From: JBOHDX01 sp050700835
Lineage (GTDB): Bacteria; Actinomycetota; Actinomycetes; Propionibacteriales; Nocardioidaceae
Reading direction: 5' to 3'
Length of the DNA: 14,761 nucleotides
Assembly (NCBI GenBank): GCA_050700835.1
Contig: JBOHDX010000032.1
Coordinates: 1-14,761 of the forward strand
The notes under the pieces are model-generated. The model made no database searches. It was given only the letters and a program-made list of their open reading frames with translations, and had not been told where the DNA came from. This document shows, in pieces, positions 1-5,896 of this stretch (position 1 is the stretch's first letter; each line of letters opens with the position of its first letter). The position numbers and the translations under genes were made by a program.

Positions 1-19
1 GTTACGCCCCGCGCGTAAC
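1..19. repeat. Short perfect hairpin at the window edge
   Basis: GTTACGC (1-7) and GCGTAAC (13-19) are perfect reverse complements around a 5-nt loop. It lies about 107 bp before the guaB start and 70 bp before its putative -10 box. It could be the end of a terminator for an upstream gene cut off by the window edge, or an operator dyad. The sequence does not decide. Confidence 0.35.
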
Positions 20-20
20 T

Positions 21-72
21 GTCGGATCGGCGCCGGGGTCTTGTCGGGTGCGGTCGGATCGGCGCCCGGGTC
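21..72 (+). repeat. Direct repeat upstream of guaB
   Basis: GTCGGATCGGCGCC occurs at 21-34 and again at 53-66, a period of 32 bp. The next six bases are nearly identical too (GGGGTC and CGGGTC). The second copy ends about 24 bp before the putative guaB -10 box at 90-95, so the repeats sit where a regulator or a -35 region would be. Binding is not shown; this is a visible repeat with an inferred role. Confidence 0.4.
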
Positions 73-89
73 GTTCGGGTTGGGGTGGG

Positions 90-95
90 TAGCAT
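90..95 (+). promoter_or_regulatory. Putative -10 box of guaB (TAGCAT)
   Basis: TAGCAT fits the actinobacterial TANNNT -10 pattern. A transcript starting about 7 nt downstream (near 102) would include the Shine-Dalgarno-like GAGAGG at 116-121 and the ATG at 127, but would exclude the in-frame ATG at 94. No convincing -35 hexamer was found. Confidence 0.4.
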
Positions 96-126
96 GACAG
101 TCACCGCCGTCGCCCGAGAGGGATCC

Positions 127-1644
127 ATGGAACTCACTGCTGCAGGCGTGCCGGAGAAGTTCGCGGCGCTGGGCCTCACCTTCGACGACGTTCTCCTGCT
201 GCCCGGTGAGACCGACATGGCTCCGGCCGACGTGGACACCACCTCGCGGCTCACCCGGGAGATCTCCGTCGCCGTCCCGCTGATCTCCAGTGCGATGGAC
301 ACGGTGACCGAGTCGCGCCTCGCCGTCGCGATGGCCCGTCAGGGCGGCATCGGCGTGCTGCACCGCAACCTGTCCGTCGCCGAGCAGGCCGCCCAGGTCG
401 ACCTGGTGAAGCGCTCCGAGTCGGGCATGATCACCGATCCGGTGACGGTGGCACCGGAGGTCACGCTCGAGCAGCTCGATGAGCTCTGCGGCCGCTACCG
501 CGTGTCCGGTCTGCCCGTGGTCGACGAGGGCGACGTGTTGCTGGGCATCATCACCAACCGCGACCTGCGGTTCATCCCGGCGCGCGAGTGGTCCACCCGG
601 TTGGTCAGCGAGGTGATGACCCGGATGCCCCTCGTGACCGCGCCAGCCGGGATCAACTCCGTCGACGCCGCAGCGCTGCTCGCGAAGCACAAGGTCGAGA
701 AGCTGCCGCTGGTCGACACCGGCGGAAGGCTGACCGGCTTGATCACCGTCAAGGACTTCGTCAAGTCCGAGCAGTACCCCGACGCCACCAAGGACGCCGA
801 TGGTCGGCTGATGGTCGGTGCCGCGGTGGGTTACTTCGGTGATGCGTGGGACCGGGCGACCGCACTGGTCGAGGCGGGCGTCGACGTGCTGGTGGCCGAC
901 GTCGCGCACGGCCACGTCCGGCTGATGCTCGACATGGTGCGCCGCCTGAAGAGCGACCCCGCGCTGAAGCACGTGCAGGTCGTCGGCGGCAACGCCGCCA
1001 CCCGGGCCGGTGCCCAGGCGTTCGTCGACGCCGGGGTCGACGCGGTCAAGGTCGGCGTGGGCCCCGGGTCGATCTGCACGACTCGGATCGTCGCCGGGGT
1101 CGGTGTGCCGCAGGTGACCGCGATCTACGAGGCGTCCTTGGCCTGCCGGCCCGCCGGCGTACCCGTGATCGGAGACGGCGGCCTGCAGTACTCCGGCGAC
1201 ATCGCCAAGGCGCTGGCGGCCGGCGCCGACACGGTGATGCTGGGTTCGTTGCTGGCTGGCTGCGAGGAGAGCCCGGGCGAGCTGGTGTTCGTCAACGGCA
1301 AGCAGTACAAGAGCTACCGCGGCATGGGGTCGCTGGGCGCGATGGCCTCGCGGGGCAAGAAGTCCTACTCCAAGGACCGCTACTTCCAGGCCGACGTCAC
1401 CAGCGACGACCAGATCGTCCCCGAGGGCATCGAGGGCCAGGTCCCCTACCGCGGCCCGTTGTCGGCGGTGGCGCATCAGCTGATCGGCGGCCTTCATCAG
1501 TCGATGTTCTACGTCGGCGCGCGCACGGTGCCCGAGCTGCAGCAGAAGGCTCGCTTCACCCGGATCACGTCGGCCGGCCTGCGGGAGAGCCACCCGCATG
1601 ACATCGCGATGACGGTCGAGTCGCCCAACTACACCTCTCGCTGA
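127..1644 (+). CDS. guaB: IMP dehydrogenase GuaB
   Basis: Oxidises IMP to XMP with NAD+, the first committed and usually rate-limiting step of GMP synthesis, in the cytosol as a tetramer or octamer. From the ATG at 127 it has 505 aa, the normal length. It opens with the family signature GLTFDDVLLLPGE. Two CBS domains interrupt the TIM barrel at about residues 101-150 and 162-218. The active-site loop GVGPGSICTTR carries the catalytic Cys317, and the flap has the Arg-Tyr pair in KDRYFQ. An in-frame ATG at 94 and a GTG at 85 lie further upstream. I chose 127 because GAGAGG ends 5 nt before it and the 94 ATG lies in a likely -10 box. guaB3 follows on the same strand after 160 bp, separated by an inverted repeat. 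Confidence 0.97.
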   Translation: MELTAAGVPEKFAALGLTFDDVLLLPGETDMAPADVDTTSRLTREISVAVPLISSAMDTVTESRLAVAMARQGGIGVLHRNLSVAEQAAQVDLVKRSESGMITDPVTVAPEVTLEQLDELCGRYRVSGLPVVDEGDVLLGIITNRDLRFIPAREWSTRLVSEVMTRMPLVTAPAGINSVDAAALLAKHKVEKLPLVDTGGRLTGLITVKDFVKSEQYPDATKDADGRLMVGAAVGYFGDAWDRATALVEAGVDVLVADVAHGHVRLMLDMVRRLKSDPALKHVQVVGGNAATRAGAQAFVDAGVDAVKVGVGPGSICTTRIVAGVGVPQVTAIYEASLACRPAGVPVIGDGGLQYSGDIAKALAAGADTVMLGSLLAGCEESPGELVFVNGKQYKSYRGMGSLGAMASRGKKSYSKDRYFQADVTSDDQIVPEGIEGQVPYRGPLSAVAHQLIGGLHQSMFYVGARTVPELQQKARFTRITSAGLRESHPHDIAMTVESPNYTSR

Positions 1645-1674
1645 GCCGGCCATCCGCCGCTCCGCAGCGTTGGC

Positions 1675-1736
1675 CGCGAGATCACAGTTCGAGGCGGCGG
1701 GAGCGCGCCGACGGCGCCTGAAAGTGTGATCTCGCG
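1675..1736. repeat. Inverted repeat after guaB
   Basis: CGCGAGATCACA (1675-1686) and TGTGATCTCGCG (1725-1736) are perfect 12-bp arms around a 38-nt interior, which contains further GC-rich self-complementary sequence. Pairing continues imperfectly inward. It starts 31 bp after the guaB stop and ends 57 bp before the guaB3 putative -10 box. It may act as the guaB terminator, as a protein-binding dyad, or be a dispersed repeat element. There is no T-tract, but many actinobacterial terminators lack one. Confidence 0.5.
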
Positions 1737-1792
1737 CGGGGGGGCGAGCGCGACACCCGTGGGGGTGCGCCGGCGCGGCAGGCCCGACACGG

Positions 1793-1798
1793 CAGACT
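1793..1798 (+). promoter_or_regulatory. Putative -10 box of guaB3 (CAGACT), leaderless
   Basis: CAGACT ends exactly 6 nt before the ATG of guaB3 at 1805, so transcription would begin at or next to the A of the start codon. No Shine-Dalgarno sequence precedes that ATG. This agrees with a leaderless mRNA, which is common in actinobacteria. The first base departs from the TANNNT pattern. Confidence 0.4.
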
Positions 1799-1804
1799 GC
1801 TGGC

Positions 1805-2908
1805 ATGGACATCGAGATCGGCCGGGCCAAGCGCGGCCGGCGGGCGTACTCCTTCGACGACATAGCGATCGTGCCGAGCCGGCGTACCCGCGACCCGGAG
1901 GAGGTCTCGGTCGCCTGGCAGATCGACGCGTACCGGTTCGAGATCCCGGTGATGGCCGCGCCGATGGACTCGGTGATGTCGCCCGAGACCGCCATCTCGC
2001 TGGGCAAGCTCGGCGGCCTGGGAGTGCTCGACCTGGAAGGACTGTGGACGCGCTACGACGACCCTGAGCCCCTGCTCGAGGAGGTGGCCGGACTGCGCGG
2101 CGCGGACGCGACCCGCCGGCTGCAGCGGATCTACACCGAGCCGATCAAGCCCGAGCTGATCAGCGCCCGGCTGTCGCAGATGCGCGAGTCGGGGGTGACC
2201 GTCGCGGGAGCACTGTCGCCGCCCCGCACCAAGCAGTACGCCAAGGTCGTCGTCGACGCAGGCGTGGACCTCTTCGTCATCCGCGGCACCACCGTGTCGG
2301 CCGAGCACGTGTCGGGACGCGCCGAGCCGCTGAACCTCAAGGAGTTCATCTACGAGCTCGACGTGCCGGTGATCGTCGGCGGCTGCGCCACCCATCAGGC
2401 CGCGCTGCACTTGATGCGCACCGGCGCGGCCGGCGTGCTGGTCGGCTTCGGTGGCGGCGCCGCGCACACGACCCGCAGCGTGCTCGGCGTCGCGGTGCCG
2501 ATGGCCACCGCGGTGGCCGACGTGGCCGCGGCCCGGCGGGACTACCTCGACGAGTCCGGCGGTCGCTACGTGCACGTGATCGCCGACGGCTCGGTGGGTC
2601 GCAGCGGCGACGTCGCCAAGGCGATCGCCTGCGGCGCGGACGCCCTGATGGTGGGCTCCCCGTTCGCCCGGGCCAGCGAGGCGCCGGGGCGGGGGTTCCA
2701 CTGGGGCGCCGAGGCGGTGCACGCCGCATTGCCCCGCGGCGAGCGGGTCGAGATCGAGCCGGTAGGCACGCTGGAGGAGGTGCTGTTCGGTCCCTCGCGG
2801 GTGCCTGACGGCACCATGAACCTCGTCGGCTCGCTGCGCCGGGCGATGGCCACCACCGGCTACACCGACCTCAAGGAGTTCCAGCGGGTCGAGGTGGTCG
2901 TCCAGTGA
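1805..2908 (+). CDS. guaB3: GuaB3-family IMP dehydrogenase-related protein
   Basis: A 367-aa TIM-barrel protein of the IMPDH/GMP reductase superfamily, of the short GuaB3 type found next to guaB in actinobacteria. The fold is recognisable from VPSRRTR near the N-terminus, the APMDSVMSPE strand-loop (about 52-61), GGLGVLD (70-76), and the phosphate-binding region around IADGSVGRSGDVAKAIACGADALMVG, written here only as a motif cluster beginning near residue 258. It has no CBS domains: the stretch where GuaB carries them is short. In the loop aligned with GPGSICTTR of GuaB it reads GGGAAHTTR, so His221 stands where the catalytic Cys would be. It is probably a purine nucleotide-binding enzyme or regulator, but its reaction cannot be read from sequence. 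The nitrilase gene starts 7 bp downstream, so the two are likely co-transcribed. Confidence 0.9.
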   Translation: MDIEIGRAKRGRRAYSFDDIAIVPSRRTRDPEEVSVAWQIDAYRFEIPVMAAPMDSVMSPETAISLGKLGGLGVLDLEGLWTRYDDPEPLLEEVAGLRGADATRRLQRIYTEPIKPELISARLSQMRESGVTVAGALSPPRTKQYAKVVVDAGVDLFVIRGTTVSAEHVSGRAEPLNLKEFIYELDVPVIVGGCATHQAALHLMRTGAAGVLVGFGGGAAHTTRSVLGVAVPMATAVADVAAARRDYLDESGGRYVHVIADGSVGRSGDVAKAIACGADALMVGSPFARASEAPGRGFHWGAEAVHAALPRGERVEIEPVGTLEEVLFGPSRVPDGTMNLVGSLRRAMATTGYTDLKEFQRVEVVVQ

Positions 2909-2915
2909 GGCGGCG

Positions 2916-3755
2916 ATGACCGGCGCCGTCGACCCGCTGCGAGTCGCGGTGGGGCAGGCGGAGTCGGTGCCAGGCGACGTGGAGGGCAACGTCGCCACCG
3001 CGGCCGACCTGGTGCGCGAAGCGGCGGCGCAGGGGGGACGCGTCCTCGTACTTCCCGAGCTCTTTCTCCCCGGGTACGACCTGGCGACGCTGGCCGCCCG
3101 GCCGCACGACTGCGACCTCGGCCACGACGAGATCGGCGCAGATCCCCGGCTCGAGCCGCTGCGCGGCGCTGCGACCGAGACCGGGACGGTCACCCTTGTC
3201 GGCGCCTCCGTGGCTCGAGCCGACGGGCGGCGCACCATCGCGGTCGTTGTGGTCGACGCGGACGGGTCCCGCCACGCCTACGACAAGCAGCACCTGTGGG
3301 CCGGCGAGCCCGACCTCTTCGCCGCCGGCGACCACGGTTGCGTGATCACCGTCGACGGCTGGCCGCTGGGCGTCGGCGTCTGCTACGACGGGTGCTTCCC
3401 CGACCACGCCAGGGCCGCGGCGGCCGCGGGGGCCTTGGCGTACCTCACGCCGATGGCGTACGTCGACGGATCCGAGCACCGGCGCGACCTCTACTACCGG
3501 GCTCGCGCGCTCGACAACGGCTGTTACGCGGTGGCGGCCGGCCTCGTCGGTCGCTGCGGCTCCGAGACGTTCAACGGCGGCAGCGCGGTGCACGACCCTG
3601 AGGGGCGCACCCTCGTGCACGCCGGTGACTCGTCCCGTGCGGTGCTCGTCGCCGACCTGGATGCGGCCGTCGTCGAGGCCGCCCGCACGGTCAACCCGCT
3701 GGTGGCCGACCGGGTGGCCGACCTCGGCACGCTCGCCCACCTCGCCGCGCACTGA
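2916..3755 (+). CDS. Carbon-nitrogen hydrolase (nitrilase superfamily)
   Basis: A 279-aa cytosolic hydrolase of the nitrilase/amidase superfamily, which cleaves non-peptide C-N bonds such as amides, carbamoyl groups or nitriles. All three catalytic residues are visible: Glu48 in VLPELFLPGYD, Lys124 in YDKQHLW, and the nucleophile Cys156 in GVGVCYDGCFPD. Length is normal for a stand-alone member. The ATG lies 7 bp after the guaB3 stop, with GAGG just upstream, which suggests co-transcription and perhaps coupling. The substrate is unknown. Simple members include omega-amidase, N-carbamoyl amidohydrolases and the Nit1-type deaminated-glutathione amidase, and the sequence does not choose among them. 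The link to guanine nucleotide metabolism rests on position only. Confidence 0.9.
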   Translation: MTGAVDPLRVAVGQAESVPGDVEGNVATAADLVREAAAQGGRVLVLPELFLPGYDLATLAARPHDCDLGHDEIGADPRLEPLRGAATETGTVTLVGASVARADGRRTIAVVVVDADGSRHAYDKQHLWAGEPDLFAAGDHGCVITVDGWPLGVGVCYDGCFPDHARAAAAAGALAYLTPMAYVDGSEHRRDLYYRARALDNGCYAVAAGLVGRCGSETFNGGSAVHDPEGRTLVHAGDSSRAVLVADLDAAVVEAARTVNPLVADRVADLGTLAHLAAH

Positions 3756-3761
3756 AGCGGA

Positions 3762-3813
3762 CCGAAGAATCGACATCCCTGCTGCCCGGGCGACCACATT
3801 GTCGATTCTCCGG
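3762..3813. repeat. Inverted repeat between the nitrilase gene and choD
   Basis: CCGAAGAATCGACA (3762-3775) and TGTCGATTCTCCGG (3800-3813) are 14-bp arms with one mismatch (A3765 against C3810) around a 24-nt interior that includes the palindrome GCCCGGGC. It begins 6 bp after the nitrilase stop and ends 27 bp before the putative choD -10 box. The position fits a terminator for the upstream pair. The AT-containing arms and wide spacing also fit an operator for choD. Confidence 0.5.
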
Positions 3814-3840
3814 TGGCGCGGGTGCCGCAGGCGGCCTCGA

Positions 3841-3846
3841 TAGGCT
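3841..3846 (+). promoter_or_regulatory. Putative -10 box of choD (TAGGCT), leaderless
   Basis: TAGGCT fits TANNNT and ends 6 nt before the choD ATG at 3853, the same spacing as the CAGACT box of guaB3. The transcript would start at the ATG itself. There is no Shine-Dalgarno sequence. It implies that choD is transcribed separately from guaB3 and the nitrilase gene. A -35 hexamer is not evident. Confidence 0.5.
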
Positions 3847-3852
3847 CGACCG

Positions 3853-5550
3853 ATGAGCTTCGACTACGACGTGCTGGTGATCGGGTCCGGCTTCGGGGGC
3901 AGCGTGACCGCGTTGCGGCTCACCGAGAAGGGCTACCGCGTCGGCGTACTGGAGGCCGGAGCCCGGTTCGAGGACTCCGACCTGCCGGCGACCAGCTTCG
4001 ACATCCGGAAGTTCTTGTACGCCCCATGGGCCGGCTGCTACGGGATCCAGCGCATCGACGTGCTGAAGAACTGCCTGGTCCTGTCCGGAGCCGGAGTCGG
4101 GGGCGGGTCACTGGTCTACGCGAACACGTTGTACGAGCCGATGGATGCGTTCTACTCCGACCCGCAGTGGGGCCACCTCACCGACTGGCGCTCCGAGCTG
4201 GCGCCGCATTTCGACCAGGCCAAGCGGATGCTCGGGGTCACGACGTACCCCCACGTCTCGCCCAGCGACGAGGTGATGAGACAGGTCGCCGCCGAGATGG
4301 GCGTGGCCGACACATTCCACCCCACGCCGGTCGGCGTGTTCTTCGGCCGGCCGGGCGAGACGGTGCCGGACCCGTACTTCGGCGGTGTGGGTCCTGAACG
4401 CGCCGGCTGTCTCGACTGCGGCGAGTGCATGACCGGGTGCCGGCACAACGCGAAGAACACGCTGGTCAAGAACTACCTCTATCTCGCCGAGCGGGCAGGG
4501 GCCGAGGTGCACGCGCTCACGACCGTCACGCGGGTACGCCCGCTGACCGGCGGCGGCTACGCGGTCGACACCCGGCGTACTGACCGGCGGCGGCGTTCGT
4601 CACGTCGGTTCACCGCACAGCAGGTGGTGTTCGCGACCAGTGCCCTCGGCACCCAGAAGCTGCTGCACCGGATGCGCGACGAGGGTCACCTCCCGCGGGT
4701 GTCGACTCGGCTCGGCCTGCTGACCCGCACCAACTCCGAGTCGATCCTCGGTGCGATCGCCGACGGCACGAGCACCGACTACACCCGCGGGGTGGCGATC
4801 ACGTCGTCGTTCCACCCCGACGAGCAGACCCACATCGAGCCCGTCCGCTACGGCCGCGGATCGAACCTCATGTCGGTGCTGCAGACTGTGCTCACCGATG
4901 GTGACGGCGACCTGCCGCGGTGGCGCACCTGGGTGCAGGAGATGTGGCGCCAGCGGCGGCAGGTACGCCGGTTGTACGACCTGAAGCACTGGTCGGAGCG
5001 CACCGTGATCGCCCTGGTGATGCAGTCGTTGGACAACTCGATCACGACGTACACCAAGGTGAACCGCCTGACCGGCCGGCGCCGGCTGACCTCGCGGCAA
5101 GGCCACGGTGCGCCGAATCCCACCTGGATCCCGCAAGGCAACGAGGCCGTACGCCGGGTGGCTCGTCTCATCCGCGGCATCGCCGGCGGCAACGTGGGGG
5201 AGCCGTTCAACGTGCCCATGACAGCGCACTTCATCGGCGGCTGCGCCATCGGTGACTCCGAGCGGACGGGAGTGGTCGATGCCTACCAACGACTGTTCGG
5301 TCACCCGGGTCTGCACGTCGTGGACGGCTCGACGATCTCGGCCAACCTCGGGGTGAACCCGTCGCTCACCATCACCGCCCAGGCGGAGCGAGCCATGTCG
5401 CTGTGGCCGAACAAGGGTGACCCCGACCCTCGGCCCACCCTCGGCGAGCCCTACCGGCGGCTGGATGCGGTGGCACCGGCGGAGCCGGTCGTACCCGAGG
5501 GCGCACCGGCCGCCCTGGCCTCCCCCGCAATTGCGGCAAAGTGGTCGTGA
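3853..5550 (+). CDS. choD: GMC oxidoreductase, ChoD-like (cholesterol oxidase family)
   Basis: A 565-aa FAD flavoprotein of the glucose-methanol-choline family, closest in pattern to actinobacterial ChoD. The dinucleotide-binding motif GSGFGG is at residues 11-16 and the ribose-binding Glu34 ends the second strand in VLEAG. GAGVGGGSLVYAN is the second FAD-contacting segment. The C-terminal signature has His459 in AHFIGG and Asn502 in GVNPSLTI, which match the His/Asn pair of GMC active sites. An unusual Cys186-x2-Cys189-x2-Cys192-x3-Cys196 motif lies mid-protein. No signal peptide is visible, so it is probably cytosolic or membrane-associated. M. tuberculosis keeps its choD beside guaB2-guaB3, which supports orthology. 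Substrate is not proven: ChoD-type proteins are annotated as cholesterol oxidases but may act on other alcohols. The last 40 or so residues are a Pro/Ala-rich tail. Confidence 0.88.
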   Translation: MSFDYDVLVIGSGFGGSVTALRLTEKGYRVGVLEAGARFEDSDLPATSFDIRKFLYAPWAGCYGIQRIDVLKNCLVLSGAGVGGGSLVYANTLYEPMDAFYSDPQWGHLTDWRSELAPHFDQAKRMLGVTTYPHVSPSDEVMRQVAAEMGVADTFHPTPVGVFFGRPGETVPDPYFGGVGPERAGCLDCGECMTGCRHNAKNTLVKNYLYLAERAGAEVHALTTVTRVRPLTGGGYAVDTRRTDRRRRSSRRFTAQQVVFATSALGTQKLLHRMRDEGHLPRVSTRLGLLTRTNSESILGAIADGTSTDYTRGVAITSSFHPDEQTHIEPVRYGRGSNLMSVLQTVLTDGDGDLPRWRTWVQEMWRQRRQVRRLYDLKHWSERTVIALVMQSLDNSITTYTKVNRLTGRRRLTSRQGHGAPNPTWIPQGNEAVRRVARLIRGIAGGNVGEPFNVPMTAHFIGGCAIGDSERTGVVDAYQRLFGHPGLHVVDGSTISANLGVNPSLTITAQAERAMSLWPNKGDPDPRPTLGEPYRRLDAVAPAEPVVPEGAPAALASPAIAAKWS

Positions 5551-5585
5551 GCTGGCCGCCGGAGGAGCCATTTCCCCGCAATTGC
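5523..5585. repeat. Two copies of CCCCGCAATTGC at the choD 3' end
   Basis: CCCCGCAATTGC occurs at 5523-5534, inside the last codons of choD, and again at 5574-5585, just after its stop. The copies are 51 bp apart. The first extends to a perfect 12-bp palindrome CCGCAATTGCGG (5525-5536). The second is palindromic with one mismatch (CCCCGCAATTGCTGGG, 5574-5589). These could be operator half-sites, or remnants of a dispersed palindromic repeat. Confidence 0.45.
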
Positions 5586-5586
5586 T

Positions 5587-5646
5587 GGGAAGGGGCAGGG
5601 AGAGGGGCAGGGAGAGGGGCGGGGGGCGGGGAGAGGGGGCGGGGGA
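5587..5646 (+). repeat. G-rich tract with tandem AGGGGCAGGGAG units
   Basis: About 60 bp made almost only of purines with isolated C, including two copies of an AGGGGCAGGGAG-like unit followed by G runs of four to six. There are far more than four runs of at least three G, so a G-quadruplex is possible in the + strand and in RNA read from it. It lies between choD and its likely terminator, about 250 bp upstream of guaA. Confidence 0.5.
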
Positions 5647-5651
5647 CGTAG

Positions 5652-5690
5652 ACAGGGCCCGACCGGAGGGAGCGGGTGGTCGGGCCCTGT
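5652..5690 (+). terminator. Strong GC-rich hairpin, likely terminator of choD
   Basis: ACAGGGCCCGACC (5652-5664) and GGTCGGGCCCTGT (5678-5690) form a perfect 13-bp stem with a 13-nt loop. It lies about 100 bp after the choD stop and 136 bp before the guaA -10 box, as expected for a transcription stop between the two units. It has no U-tract, which is usual for many actinobacterial terminators. Confidence 0.6.
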
Positions 5691-5825
5691 AACCCCGAGA
5701 CTTGCCGGGGGCGGACCCGAGTTGGAGGGACGGGACGTCCTCGGGCTCGCACTTGCCCCAACGAGGCCGGTGCACCGGGGTTACGGCCCCGCCCGAGGGG
5801 AATCTCGAGGGGAATCGGGCGCCGT

Positions 5826-5831
5826 TAGACT
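5826..5831 (+). promoter_or_regulatory. Putative -10 box of guaA (TAGACT)
   Basis: TAGACT matches TANNNT well. Transcription would start near 5838 and give a leader of about 60 nt before the GTG at 5897. No clear -35 hexamer is seen at the expected spacing. The box separates guaA transcription from choD. Confidence 0.5.
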
Positions 5832-5871
5832 GTGCCCGCAGCCGGCCCGTTCGCGCGCTCGCGCGCCGACC

Positions 5872-5895
5872 CGAAGTGGACCCCGAAGTGGACCC
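5872..5895 (+). repeat. 12-bp tandem duplication at the guaA start
   Basis: CGAAGTGGACCC is present twice in tandem (5872-5883 and 5884-5895), immediately before the chosen GTG start. Each unit carries an in-frame GTG, so the duplication adds alternative start codons. Being 12 bp long, it keeps the reading frame. Confidence 0.6.
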
Positions 5896-5896
5896 C

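Larger units (their letters stand above)
5551..5896 (+). other. Non-coding region between choD and guaA
   Basis: This 346-bp gap contains, in order: the second CCCCGCAATTGC palindrome, a G-rich tract with a short tandem repeat (about 5587-5646), a strong hairpin (5652-5690), a putative guaA -10 box (5826-5831) and a GC-rich leader. In the leader GCGCGC (5853-5858 and 5861-5866) could form a small hairpin. Open frames run through part of it but lack coding features. I see no protein gene or recognised riboswitch here. Confidence 0.6.

Noticed and set aside
1682..3238. Long open frame of 518 codons on the minus strand opposite guaB3 and the nitrilase gene
   Set aside because: It lies antisense to two clear genes, is made of Arg/Ala/Gly/His-rich low-complexity sequence, and shows no domain. 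Such frames are common in very high-GC DNA.
4600..5775. 391-codon minus-strand open frame opposite choD
   Set aside because: Antisense shadow of a well-supported gene, with composition typical of GC-rich noise.
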